Of a stretch of DNA of 64,000 nt, positions 33,405 to 45,966 are shown in pieces. Below the pieces are notes generated by a model, which made no database searches, was not told where the DNA came from, and saw only the letters and a list, made by a program, of their open reading frames with translations. Origin of the DNA: Excoecaria cochinchinensis (Eukaryota > Streptophyta > Magnoliopsida > Malpighiales > Euphorbiaceae); NCBI GenBank assembly GCA_947683425.1, contig CANTUQ010000078.1, forward strand, positions 4,371,001 through 4,435,000, read 5' to 3'. The position numbers were made by a program, and so were the translations under genes. Every line of letters begins with the position of its first letter. Within the stretch, counting starts at the first letter, position 1.

Positions 33405-34103
33405 CAACAAGAATGGTGAAATGGTTGATCATCTGATTTCTATTGTTGGCGTGCTAGTGAGTTATGCTTTGTTTTCCTTTTACCATACTTGATGATTCAT
33501 TCTAAACATATGGGTAAATTTGATGTGTATATATTTACTTGAGAGGAGATATGTATTTTAGAGTGTTGAGATCATTTGGGATTTTCCAGTTTTTGGTTGT
33601 CCAACATGACTTCATGTGCCTTTTCACCCTCTGCTTAATTTCTTAGGATTGTAGTAGTTGGTAGATGCATTTTCTGTCTTGCTTTCTCTTTTTGAAATTA
33701 ATTATCAATGATCCAAGTTGAGATATTGATGTTCTTATAAGAAATGAACTTTTATTGTCAGCTTCCTTTAAGCAAGGCTTAATTTATAGAGACATTTGAA
33801 TTTAATTTTATAATTCATTTAGAAACTTAAAATTTAATTGATGATAGTATATATACTTGTTAATTTTGCAAATAATAAATTTTAAGTTAACTGTCGTTAA
33901 ATTTAAAGTACGTGACACTCAATTTTGTTGATGTGACATTTGAACTATTGTAATAAAGACACATGTCCAATATACACATGAGACTAATGAGAATTGAAAA
34001 TGGAACAAGATGAGAAGGAGAAAAAATCTAAATTTTCTCTTGCCTTTTCATCGCACATATCATTACGATATACTCTCAGGGCTGTAAATAGACTAATTGA
34101 GAA
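33405..34103. other. 3' flank of NBS1
   Basis: Contains the NBS1 3' UTR and AT-rich intergenic DNA. No canonical AATAAA is found close to the stop codon. The part from ~33880 (TTAACTGTCGTTAAA ... GACACATGTCC) has the phrasing of long-TIR elements but no second arm. Confidence 0.35.
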
Positions 34104-34517
34104 GCCAGTTATGACTATCCATATAAACGGCTCTCATGGCCAACTGGTGGACTTATCCTCTTAGACAACAAAACACGACTTTCTTTGCAGACCTAAGAGA
34201 TAGATAAAAGGATTTAAGGGAGATGAATAAGAGTATTTTAATGAAGAGAGAGAACTTTAGAAATACATTAGAAAAGACAAACGAGGAATTTTTTTATTTC
34301 ACAAAGCTTGATCCTTCTTTGGAATCAGATTACATATTTATAGAGCCTGAAGGCCTAAGGCTTACATACTTCTTACATCATTTCAAGATAAGGAGGAATC
34401 TACTTTTACAGAACATATTTTACTAAAGCAATTTTATCTAAAGAAGGAATCTACTTTTACAAAAGATATTTTACTAAAGTAACTTTATTAAAACCACTTT
34501 ATCTAAAGTAACTTTAG
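34104..34517 (-). repeat. Downstream direct repeat of the caulimovirid-like element
   Basis: Aligned with 38079-38499 from GCCAG-TATGACT-TCCA-ATAAACGG to the CTTTA-rich end. The TATA motif (CTATAAATATG, minus, ~34334-34344) is kept, but the TGACG-type motif upstream of it is degraded. Confidence 0.75.
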
Positions 34518-35282
34518 TTTTTGATGTGATGATGGATGGCCTCATGAAAAAGGGACATATTCATATCCTCTGGATCATAATTCGTGCTGATCTGTGGGGT
34601 CTAATCAAAATCATCCAAGTCTAAGTTATCAAATTTGTCTGTGCGTTGGCTTGTGATCTAGAGCAGAGAGATCTTGAGTGGTACTGGTACAGGCATCATG
34701 ATATATGCTCAGTTCAAAGTATGGGTCTTGGGAATCTTGAACCAGTGAGTCTAGATAATTGTGCCGGAGAGATGACTCAGCAGTGTCATATGTTGGTGGA
34801 TGCAGAGAAGGTGATTCAATATTATTGAGTTCACAGAACATAGAATGGAGAGCAACCTTGTAGTAGAATTCTCCAGTTGATAAAGATTTTCAAATATTTC
34901 TCAATGGTAAGCTTGAGGTTGTTCCCATATGGAGTTTTGAGAGGGATTCCAAATGTATGGTCTATGGAAGAAGTAGAACACCGTATAATTTCTTGCCTGT
35001 GACTCAGGCTTTTGCCATAGTTGAAGAGATTGAATTTTTGACATAAATTGATGACGCCACCAGGAAAGAGGGGCATACTATTCAAGGAACTGCCAATGAA
35101 ATGATGATTGCCTAGCTGGATCAGTGAAAATCTCATATATGTCAACAAGGGGAAACAAAATAGCACGAGTATAGAGCACAGAAAGACACCAAAGAAACCA
35201 AAACTTTTCCTCATAGCATGGGGAGTCATGGAAAACTTTAAAAAGGATGGACCATGGTTGATCAATGAGCAAATATTTTTTT
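34518..35282 (-). pseudogene. C-terminal region of the caulimovirid-like polyprotein
   Basis: Open minus-strand stretches (for example 35265-34831) follow RNase H. They have the aromatic-rich composition of the polyprotein C-terminus found in endogenous plant pararetroviruses. No catalytic motif is recognisable. Frame breaks separate it from RNase H. Confidence 0.4.
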
Positions 35283-36247
35283 TTAGGCAAGACGTCTCTT
35301 TTTTGGGTAATGAAACAAGTGGCGGGTAGCAAACAGCTTAATAGTTGCAGGGGAGGTAAGAGGACAATTAGGAGGGGTAGAGTCTTTTTTAGTGGCCGGA
35401 AGGTTTTGACAAGGGTGTTGATTTTTTCTGGGATTGGGATGAGGCTTAAATTTATTCATAGTATATACCAAGGGCAAGGTAGTAATGGAAGTGGTAGGTT
35501 TTGGTTTTAGTAGTCTGGAAAGATAGTCTGGGATCAAGTTCTTATCTCCTTTTATATGCTCAACCTGAAAGTTGTACTTGCTAAATCATTTAGCTCATCT
35601 GAGAAGTTGATGATGTGAAACAGACTTACTTTTGAAGGAAAATATTTTAGGAAAAGACGAGCAATACATGGCAACTATAAAGTGGTGCCCAATGAGATGA
35701 AATTCGAATTTTTTGATATCATATTTCATCGTTAAGATTTCCTTAAAAGTAGAGTGATAATGGCATTTTGATTTTTTAAATTGCCATTAGCATATCCACA
35801 AATGTTTTGGATATTGTCCTTTTCTTCCAAGAGGACTGCACCCCAGCATTCATTACTAGCATCTGTCTGGAGTAATTTCTTACCAATGGAGGGAATATGG
35901 AGAGGTGGCAATTTTTGAGTGACTGTTTTTATCTTTTGGATTGATTGGGAGTGAGTGGCAGACCATGGTGGAGGTTTTTTTTTTTTCAAAAGCTGGGTTA
36001 GTGGTTTTGACAGGTGGCTGAAATGAGGGATAAATTGTCGGATATAGTTGGCAATTCCCAAGAACTGTTGGATCTGTTTTGGAGATAAGTGGCTGTTTGG
36101 AAATGTGAGAAGATCGTTTGCCAAGTGAGGTTGTGGTTGGTAGGCACCATTAACAAAGCGCATCCCTAAGAAATTAATTTTATTGTTTTTAGGAATCATT
36201 TTGGAAGGTGATAGCATGATTCCATGTTCCTTAGTTAGATCGATCAA
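35283..36247 (-). pseudogene. Caulimovirid-like RNase H region
   Basis: The frame 36247-35732 holds the RT thumb/connection (NFLGMRF, QIQQFLGIANYIRQF) and the start of RNase H (LLQTDASNECWGAVL). The frame is lost near 35732. Further conserved RNase H sequence is still readable, broken, to about 35520, where LIPDYLSR-type residues occur. RNase H would degrade the RNA template. Confidence 0.75.
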
Positions 36248-36250
36248 AGT

Positions 36251-36740
36251 TTATAAATAAGTCTGATGGGTAGGAACATCTGGTGAGAAGATCAAAACAT
36301 CATCAATATAAATTAATGCAAATGAGAGAATTGATTTGTAAATTCTGATCATGGTCTGTTGGAAAATGGAAGGTGCCGTTTTGAGCCCAAATGACATAAC
36401 AGTGAAAATTAGGGATACAAAAGGTTGTTTTAGGGTGGTCTTGTGGAAAAATGTCAAGTTGCCAGAATCCAACTTTAAGATCAAATTTAGAAAAAATCCG
36501 GGTATTATGAAGGAATGGGAAAAGAGAGTAGATATTAGACAAAGGATATTTATTGTCCTCAAGGAAGGGGTTTGGAGGAGTGTAGTCAATAACAAGTCTT
36601 TTCTTTTCACGGACTTGTTCTAAATGTTTATTGATATAGAAGGCTTGGCAAGTCCAATCTGATTGAGTGGGCTCGATCAATTGTTGGGCCAACAATTGAG
36701 AACATTCCTCTTGGGTTAGAGAAAAGTCTTTTGGGGTCAT
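36251..36740 (-). pseudogene. Caulimovirid-like reverse transcriptase
   Basis: The fingers and palm are in two overlapping frames: QAFYINKHLEQVREKKRLV and FSKFDLKVGFWQL in one (36740-36303), then the catalytic LIYIDDVLIF in the other (36610-36251). The motif style (KRLVIDY, FSKFDLK-GFWQ) is that of Caulimoviridae, unlike the Ty3/gypsy copies elsewhere in the window. A frame change lies near 36400. Confidence 0.8.
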
Positions 36741-38060
36741 GCTAGGATGAGAGACTTTTGTAGGATCGGCATCTTCAGACTTTTTAAAAGGTAAGGCAAC
36801 AAAAAATTCTGGTTGGGTCCATAAAGGGTTTGGGTGTTTGGACAGAAATCAGTGTGAGAAGTAGCACAACAATAAGTCTCAAGCTGGGCTTGTAATTGTT
36901 GAAATGGGCTTGGATCGTGAATAGTAAAAAGAGAATGGATAGTGGTGTAAGACTGAAAATATTTTTTATGTTTTGAGTTCAGTAGGTTGGATATGGAGAT
37001 GAGGTAACTGATAAAGTGCATCAAAGCCAAGAACAAAGTCTTTACCAGGAAAATCAGATTTAAGAGCATGTATCCAAATAGAACAGTCAGGAAACAGTTG
37101 GATTTTAATGGGTTGTCTGGTTTTCAGTTTAATAGTGAGGACGCATTGATTTGCTGCTTAAAAGTGTTGGGTATAAGGTTTCCAAAAAGAGGTAGGAAGA
37201 ACTTTTGGGTTAAGAATGGTGTTATATGTCTCAGTATCAATGAAGGCGATAATATTGATGGGATTGACAAATTTGTCAGGAAAAATTTTTGCTGGGACTA
37301 AAGGAATATGATGAGAGAATAAAATGGTTTTGGTTAAGAAAGTAGCATCATAAATCCGTTGATTAATAGAAGTCATAAGTTGCTTATCCAGTTCAGCAAC
37401 TTGATTCTGCAATTTTGAAAGCAATTGGTAGGTAGCAGCATTTTGATCTGTTATCTGTGAGCGAAGAGTATCAACTCGAGTAGAAACATGATCAACCTTT
37501 GTTTCTAGTCGGTGTAAGAGTTTGTTCTGGGCAATAGAATTCTCAGATTGCCAGTTAAGTACTGCTTCTGCTGGTGATACAGATCTGGGAGTTCCTTCAG
37601 TGGAAATACCGGGAGATTTAACGAAGGGTCCTGTTCTGATTTTTGTGGTAGGGTTAACTGTTTCAGAGAGAGTACGAAACTCTTCTGTATAGTTACCAGT
37701 AGGTTGGTACATATAGACAGCAGGAAAAGGAGGGGTTTGTTGTACTTTGGATTTCCATTTAAGGGAAGAAGTTGAACAAGGTTTCTTTGGTGATGGGTTT
37801 GGTACTGGTTTGCATTTTTCTGGTTTTGGAGTTGGTGCAGTGGGTGGCTTATACCAAGGAGGAGGAGTATAACTAACAGTATAGTCATACTTTCCAGAAG
37901 GTTGGCCAAGAGTACTAACTGTGGGATTATCATCCTCATCCTGGTGGTCCTGGAAACGAGCTTCCGAAGAAGTTTTCTTTTTGGCTTTCCGTCTCCGTCG
38001 TCGGAGATCGTCATCATCAAGTTTTGCTTCCAAGAGAACCCTGAGGACCATAGAACACAC
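36741..38060 (-). pseudogene. Gag-like and protease-like region of the caulimovirid-like element
   Basis: The 300-aa frame 38060-37158 begins with a basic/acidic tract (DDDDLRRRRRKAKKK). A Pro-rich tract (YTPPPWYKPPTAPTPKPEK) and a likely coiled coil with RLETKVDHVSTRVDTLRSQI follow. It ends in an aspartic-protease-like block, IAFIDTETYNTIL, whose usual Gly after D-T is Glu. A second frame (37069-36737) continues towards RT. It probably represents capsid plus protease. The catalytic block deviates from D-[TS]-G. Confidence 0.6.
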
Positions 38061-38078
38061 CGATTAAGCCTGCTGCCA

Positions 38079-38499
38079 GCCAGGTATGACTGTCCAAATA
38101 AACGGCTCTTCCTGGCCAACTGGTGGACTATCCTCTTAGGCTGCTCAGCACAGAACAAAATGATATGTTCTACGGACCAAAGAGTTTAGATAGCAGGATC
38201 CCAGACTAAAAGATAAGAGTATTCTAATGAAAAAGAAGAAGAAAACTTAGAAATTCATGATAGAACAAAAGGATTTTTATTGTTTACAAACCGCTTGATC
38301 CTCAAAAGGATTCAAGATACATATTTATAGAGCCAGCCAAAGTTAGCTTACATCACACCTTACGTCATAATAGATAAGGAGAAATCTCCTTTTACAAAAG
38401 TGACTTTACAAAAGCGGGAATCTTAAAAAGGTACTTTTATGAAAGCTACTTTAACTAAAGTGGGAATATATTCCCATCTTTTACAAAAGCTACTTTAAG
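38079..38499 (-). repeat. Upstream direct repeat with pararetrovirus-like promoter
   Basis: The minus strand carries a TGACGTAAGG motif (38358-38367, as-1-like), then CTATAAATAT (38321-38330), then AATAAAAATCC about 45 bp further on (~38271-38281). A TATA box closely followed by a poly(A) signal is the arrangement that yields terminally redundant pararetrovirus RNA. The repeat also has several imperfect CTTTTACAAAAG units at its outer end. Confidence 0.65.
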
Positions 38500-39455
38500 A
38501 ATTCGATAATAATTTAGTTTGCACTATCTGTACTTATCCCAAACCCGCTTAGTGTTACCCATTAATATCAGATATCCCTTTGAATACCGGTTTGTTAAAT
38601 TATAAATTCTAAAATACTCGTAATGATCGGATACCTGTTTAAATATGTGGTTTAGTATCCGTTAATTAAATCAAATTCTAAAATCACAAAAAAAACATTA
38701 ATAGTTACAATAAAAAGATTTTTCCTCAACAAATACAAGTCAAAATTTTCTTGTTCCAAAAGGAGGAAATAAAGAAATTCATAAAATAAATAACATCACT
38801 TATAAATGGGTTTCGCGGGTAGGGTACCTGCTACCTAATTATATAATCGGGTAGCGGGTACCCAGGATATGAAGTTCGAATCCATGACGGAAATTATTAC
38901 TAATATTTGTACCCTTTCCAAATCCATTTATTGCAGGTTTAAATGCGTTCGGTTGGATTGGGTACCCGTACCCGCAAAAATCCAACCCATTGCGATCCTT
39001 TTTTGAAAAACCATTCATTAAGCATAACAAAACATGTTAAGTACTAAATAATGTTAATTTATTTATTTATTTATTTTTTTGTTATGTTTAGGTATAATAT
39101 ATCATTAGAAGAAAAAAATGAAATAACATAATGATAAACTATAGTTTCAAAGTACAAAATAAAAATTCTAAAACTAATGCTTTAATTCTTATGAGGAGGT
39201 CCAGGACTTTAAAATGTTAACTTTAATTCCAAAACTGTACATATTTCCATGTTCAAATGGGAATAAATATTCTAACCAAAAGAAAAAATATAGATAAGAT
39301 AAACGTCATCATAGTACATGTAATATTTTAACATATTATTAGAAATTTTCTTACTAAGCTTAATGTTAATTCCTCACTGTCCAGTGAGAACTTAGATATT
39401 ATTAGCTACTTATGTTGGTGAAAAGTTGTCGAATTTTGAGTAGATGCATAACTAT
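38500..39455. other. Intergenic DNA with GGGTACCC motifs
   Basis: No gene is seen. Between 38570 and 38990 there are scattered GGGTACCCG/CGGGTAGCGGGTACC motifs in both orientations, typical of degenerate non-autonomous DNA elements. No clear termini were found. Confidence 0.3.
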
Positions 39456-39989
39456 TAGGGGTGTACACGGTTCTGCATCTTTTTATACCGAACCGAAATA
39501 CCGAAAAAAAAGATTAAAAACCGAATTGTACCGTTGACTTTTTTTACTAAAACTAAACCGAATTGTACTGTTGACTTTTTGATTAGAACCGAATCGAATT
39601 GTACTGAAACCGAATCGAGAACCGTATTGAACTGTACCGAATTGAACCGTACTGAATTGGACCGAAATAACCGATATTTATTAATTATTATATATAATAT
39701 TAGTAATTTATATATAAATATTATTTATAATTTTTATTATATCGTTATTATATAAATTTAACTTCATAATTATTTTTATTTTTTTGAAACTTTTATAATT
39801 ATTTGTATTAAATATTTTAATTAAAATAAATATTTTGATTATTAATAAGATAAATTTAATTATCATATCTATATGAATATGCAATTAAAATAACTTGTGT
39901 TTAATTTAATTTACGTTTAGTGTTATTTAACTACTATATAATTTTTCATTTTGTACAAATATTTATATACACACACAAATATAATTATT

Positions 39990-41200
39990 ATATCAATGAA
40001 ATTTTACTAATTAATATAATTATATGAGTATATAATCATCTTACCAATTAATTTCATTTACTTTTAATATCATTCAACTATTATTTATCTATTGTAAGTT
40101 AATAATTTAATTATATATAATTAAATTTTATTAATTAATATAACTATATAAGTATATAATTACTTTACTAATTAATTTTATTTATTTTTAGTATCACTCA
40201 ATTAAAACTCAGTATCACTCAACTAAAACTCATATATATTTTTTGTACAATACCTATATGAATAATTGAGCATATAAATTAATAATATAATTATATATAA
40301 TAATTATTATATATAATGAAAGTTACCAATTTAATTCATGTAATTATATAAATATATAATCATTTTACCAATTAATTTCATTTGTTTTTAGTATTACTCA
40401 ACTAATATTTATTTATTTTGGCACAATACATATATGAGTAATTGAGTTGTAACTTAATAATTTAATTATATATAATTAAATTTTACTAATTCGTATTTAA
40501 TTTAATTTAACTTTAATATCACTCAGCCACTAAATTTTTTTTTGTACAAATATTTATATGCACAATCATTTTACCAATTAATTTTATTTACTTTTAATGC
40601 TACTTTTACATTCACCCTTATAGTTATTAACTATAATATTAATTAATAATCTTTTTATTAAGCAAAATATAGTGAAACTGAGTATAATAACCGAGTCAAA
40701 ATAATATATATGGATGGATCCTAACCATATAATCAGCCGATTGTGTATATATAATTATCTTATCAATTAATTTCATTTATATTTAGTATTACTCAATTAG
40801 TAATTATCTATTTTGACACAATATATATTTGAATAATTGATTTATTTTAATAAAGTAATTATATATAATTGAATAATTTATTATATAATCATTTTATCAA
40901 TTAATTTCATTTGCTTCTAGTGTTATTCGACTAATACTCATCTATTTCTATCACAATACTTATATGAATATGTAAATTAAAAATAAAATTAAATAAAATT
41001 ATTTATAATAAAATTTTAATTTCTTTTATTTTTAGCGTTACTCAACTAATACTCATTTGTATTTAGCACAATATTTATGTGAATAATTGAAAATATATTT
41101 TAATAATATAATTATATAGAATTATTATATTAATAAAATTTTATTAATTAATATATAATATAACTATATAAGTATATAATTATCTTATTAATTAAATCTT
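39990..41200. repeat. AT-rich degenerate tandem array inside the hAT element
   Basis: A unit built on ACCAATTAATTTCATTT, then TTTAGTATTACTCAACTA, then CACAATATATATGAATAATTGA recurs about eight times (near 40045, 40165, 40370, 40572, 40760, 40895, 41020 and 41183). Spacing is irregular, about 115-205 bp, and copies vary in length. Confidence 0.6.
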
Positions 41201-41663
41201 TTTTTAGAGCAAATTAAGAATAAAATTTGAAAAATTTTAGTATAAATATTTTTTATTTTAAGTTTTGGAGGGAATTGAAATATTTGGAGGGAATCTAACG
41301 CGGACGGGTTGGATTTTCAGTATTTGGAGCGAGTTGAACGGGCCAATCATCATTAATTATTGTTTTTGTTATAATTTTTGCTACATGTGTTCGTTTGCTT
41401 ATTATTATATGTTTCCGGAAAGCTTATTTCAACCAGGTCGACTTTTTCAAAGCTTAGTCTCCCGTAACAACCCATTTCGTGCCTCAAAAATAACGTTTGA
41501 GTTTCTGTTTTTCAATTTAAAGTTTTAGGGGTATTATTGTAATTTTTTTATTTTTTTCATATAAATTGTTTGTTACCTTAGTTTGGAGGGGACTTTTCAA
41601 CTTAAAATAAAATTTTTTCGTTTTGAAGTATTTTTGCTGCGTCAGAATCCGACCGGTTTTATA

Positions 41664-41692
41664 TTTTATTTTATATATATATATATATATAA
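41664..41692. repeat. TA dinucleotide repeat
   Basis: A short (TA)n run inside the hAT element, after TTTTATTTTATA. Confidence 0.6.
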
Positions 41693-42591
41693 AAGAAAAT
41701 AAATAAAAAAAATCTAAATTGTGCCTGCCTCTTTTTTTCTTCCTTGAAATCATGTTAAACCCTATAATTCTTTCTATATTTTTCGTTGGTTTTAGCTTAC
41801 ACTTAAATTTCCTTCTTCTCGTCGCAGCCACTGTCATTTCCACGGCTATCTAAAAGTAAGGATAAATCACACATAACTTTTGGTTTTATGTTATTCGTTA
41901 ATAGTACGTCATTAGTCAGTTAAAAACTTGATCAATAAGTTTGTACATAAGTTTTAATTAGGATGATTATTAGGGATGAATTACCAATTAATTTTATTAA
42001 ATATTAAGATTTTAGGAAATTTATTTAAATAATTTATTTCGAATTTAAAATTTTATCTAGAGTGACTATTGTTAAAATATATTTTTCTTTTTTCATAAAG
42101 GAGAGAGATAAATTGAAATATTTTCTTAAAATTGAATGCAAAATTGTATATACTTGTTGAGATATTTTAATTATATTTGTATTTATTATTGTGTATATTT
42201 ATATTGTAAATTTTTAAAAATATTGAATTATCCGAAATACCGTATTGTATTGTATTATCTTGTTTTATTTTGTACCGAAAAAACCGAATAACCGTATTGA
42301 ACTGTACTGAAAATTATAAGAACCGGTACCGAAATTAATAAGAACCGAACTGTACCGAAATTTATAAGAACTGAAATTTCAATACAATATAAAGATTTGT
42401 AAAGAACCGAACTAGACCGAACTGTGAACACCCCTAATAACTACACTGCGCAATAAAATTCTAAAAGTTGAGAAAAATATAGAGCAGAGCATTAATTAAT
42501 TAATACAGAAATAGCAGAAGAGAAGCACAAAGTGCAGAACTCGTTGAAAACATGAAAAGAAAGAGCAAAATTTAAATGTAAATTAAAAGTC

Positions 42592-45500
42592 TTAGGATCC
42601 TAAGAAAGTGTCAACCCTTGAATTTTGCTTGTTGGAGAGAAATTTCATGCAGATTGGTGGTTGCACACCAGCCAAAGCCAGTATAGAGCTGGGCAAAGTC
42701 CAAATCCCGTCCCCACAAATCAAGCCAGAAGCCACTGCAGGTCCATATGCCTCTGCCTTTGCCCTGTTAACCCTTCTCCAAATGAATAATAGCAAGCTAC
42801 CAACACACATATCAATGGCAAAATATCCGCCAATATAGAAAGGAATTGCCATTGCCATTGGAATCGGGATAAACCGAGCTGTCTTCCTTCCAACCCCATC
42901 TCTCAAGGCATTCACGGCTATGGCTGCTATGAAGAATATGTAACACAGAGTGAGACAGTTCTTTGGTAAAGCTGAGAAGCCTTCAACCCCGAGTATTGCC
43001 ATGTTTCGATACACGAGAGCATAAGGAGCTGGATATTCTGAATCAGGAACACCCAGATCATGAAAAGCCTTGTAGAAAAGCCAGAAAACACAGGGAGATA
43101 TTACACAACCCATTGCAGTTCCAATAATTTGGCTAACAAACATCGATCTTGGTGAAGCTAATGTCATGTAACCTGTCTTGAAATCCTGCATAAGGTCAGA
43201 TGCTGTAGAGACAATGTTCATCATCACACCGCAAGCAGCTAAACCTGCTAGAACCCCACCATTAGCAGCTCCTGCCCATGCTCCTATCACGAAGATTGCT
43301 AGCTTCCCATATGTAGATGCCAATGACCAATCTGTTAGCCCACACCCATAAGCATTGCAGAAGGCTAGAATAGGCGCGACCGTGTATATGACTACAATGT
43401 AGTACCACTTGAGTTGGTGAAAAATGTGAGGAACTGTGACTATAGAGATAATTGCTATAATTATGTATCCAGCAATTGCAACCCATGATGGGATTTGTTC
43501 TCTAAGAAATATTTCTGCTCGTCGTTGATCATCATAAGATGCAGCAGCTACAGAATTCCCAGAAGATGAACCATTGGCAACTGGAAGAATGGTGTCTTTA
43601 GCATTCAATTGTTTGTACAGACCAAACAGAGTGCGGCTGAGCACTTTGAAGAAGTTATATATTCCATCACCAAGGATCATAGCTATGGCTATGAAGACCT
43701 GAAAGAATTTATAAGATGTTTTTTATTTTTATTTTTTTTATACAATAGCAAGTGGCAATTAGGATCATCTTCAAGTTGTTGAGTATGGAAAGAAAGACTC
43801 GTACCTTGTAACCTTGTAGGCCATGGAGGCTGCTGGGACTAAGATCAGCTGAATACCAATGGCCTTTTCTATTTTCTATGAGAGGCCACATTACACCCCA
43901 TGATAGCATTGCTCCAACTAGCATAGAGACGTTGATTAGGTACGGACAGATCATTCCAACACCAACATATGTAGCAGAGAAATCAAAATAAAACCTGCTC
44001 TCCAGAAAAGCATAAAATATTAATAATCTCTACAAACCCTCAATTATTCGAAATAGAACCATTTTACCTTGAACTTTCTTTTAATCAAACATTTTAAAAT
44101 TGGGTGGTTTTGTCTTTAATCTATAATCAATCACATAATGTCACATGCCATCCATTTTAGGAGTAAACTTTTCCCATTTCGACAAGTTTGTAGGCAAAAT
44201 TTATCTATTTTCAGAAGGAAAAAGGCAAAGTCTTTCCATTTTAAATAATTTAAGGGTAAAAATCACTTTTATCCCTTTAAACTAACATTTCCAAAATAAT
44301 ATTAAAAGAGCATTTAATAGTTTGTCATTTAAAATGGAGGAAAGGGAGAAGAAGATAAGTACTTGTATTTATAGGCCTGGAGACCAAAAGTAGGGAAGTT
44401 TACAAATCCACAGTCTTCTCCAGCACTGAAAAACCATTGGAAGAAACCCCACAAGAAGCTGAAAGAGAAAAACTTACCCAATTCCCTTACTTGTTTCCTA
44501 TAATATAAAAAGGAACAGACAATGATTATATTTCATTTTAGTTGTAATAAAATCTAATGAGAAAGAATTAATTCCGATTCTTACTTTGCTAAGTTAGCAC
44601 CCTGAGGGGTGTGGAAGCTGTTGATAAGGTGAGCAGTAGCAGTTCCACTTGGATAGATCAATTTGAAGTTTATGATCATTATCTGAAACCATACAACACC
44701 TGTAAGTTCCTTAGTACAATATTTTTCAAACTATCACTTTCTGCTAGAGTTGTTAAAAAATGGATTGAGTGGTTACTATTAGACTTTGGTTCAATTTTAT
44801 CTAAGAAAAAAAATTGGATTTGAGCTACTAAATTTTAGGAATTACTTATCATAACTCACCCAATCCATTTTTGAATGCACATGCCAAAATCTTTATTTAT
44901 TTATTTTTTGTTTCTTTTAAAGCAAAATAAATAAATAAATCAAAATCTTTAATTTGAAGTGGTGTAACAATTGAAGTCTTACCATAATTTTCTGGAAAAA
45001 TACTTTCCTAAATTGGGTTCATGAATAAATTATGTACCAAGCCAATAGGAAAATGCCACATAGGATGAAATTGAAAAAATGATGAATAAATAGTTAATAA
45101 TCTTAAGTGTTAATATACTATTGGCTTAGTTTATGAAAAACCCATGAACTGAATTTACACAAGAATATTCCAAATTTTTGTATTTTCTGAATTACTAGAT
45201 TTATTAACTGTTGTTCACTTAGTGCTAAACAAAAATTGTCTATGTCATTTATAACATATAAACTCTTATTGTTTCTACCGAATTTTTTATGCATGATACT
45301 CAACAGACACTATACCAATATTAAACTCCATAATTAAGTTATTTGGAGATAACTTTTACGTGGATAAATTAATGCACGAGGAGAAATAAAATGAAATTGA
45401 TTCAGAGTGAGCTTATTTTGAAAGTAATTAAGAGTCTAAAGATATAACTGAAATAATAATATAAAAATGCAATCAATACTTTAAACTCTGTCAGTAACAT

Positions 45501-45871
45501 GAACATTAATCAGTAATAATAATACAGGTCCATTGTATGATTATTGATTTATTCTTCTGCATGTTATCAGTAAAAATTGAATATTGTATTGCAAATACCT
45601 TTAACTAAAGTTTCTCATTGATTGATTTCAGTTTAATTTATTGATTGCATTTTTATATTATTATTTTAGTTATATCTTTAGACTCTTAATTTGTAAAACT
45701 CCCATTTTATTTTTATTGTTAAGTTTCTGGTTGTTTAGAATTTAGTCGGTACTAATATTTAAGGATTCGACCCTTTCTCATTCTATATATAATTTATTTT
45801 AATTTTTAAAAAATAAGAATTAGTTTTGGTGGCTTTGATATAAATATATATGTATATGTATGTATATGTGT

Positions 45872-45966
<95 letters not shown>

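Larger units (their letters stand above)
34104..38499 (-). mobile_element. Caulimovirid-like endogenous element bounded by ~415-bp direct repeats
   Basis: On the minus strand, a repeat with promoter-like signals (38499-38079) is followed by an Arg/Lys-rich gag-like ORF with a protease-like block, an RT and RNase H of Caulimoviridae type, a C-terminal region, and the second repeat (34517-34104). I see no integrase and no movement-protein motif. At 4.4 kb it is much shorter than the 7-8 kb genomes of plant pararetroviruses. It may be a partial tandem integration whose repeats are the viral intergenic region, or an LTR-like element derived from a pararetrovirus. Several stops and frame changes show it is an inactive old copy. 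Confidence 0.7.
39456..42436. mobile_element. Non-autonomous hAT element (2,981 bp)
   Basis: The left end is TAGGGGTGTACACGGTTC; the right end reversed is TAGGGGTGTTCACAGTTCGG. They are flanked by ATAACTAT (39448-39455) and ATAACTAC (42437-42444), an 8-bp target duplication with one mismatch, as expected for hAT. The subterminal regions carry dense ACCGAACCG/ACCGTACTGAA motifs in opposite orientations, likely transposase-binding repeats. No transposase frame exists. The middle is an AT-rich satellite-like array. The right end is 155 bp from the YSL stop codon. Confidence 0.82.

Noticed and set aside
37505..38158. 217-aa minus-strand ORF overlapping the gag-like frame
   Set aside because: It is an alternative frame of the same region; the 37158-38060 frame has the basic tract, coiled coil and protease-like block.
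41265..41843. Two ORFs at the right end of the hAT interior, considered as transposase remnants
   Set aside because: No hAT dimerisation or BED-finger motif; composition is low-complexity AT-rich.
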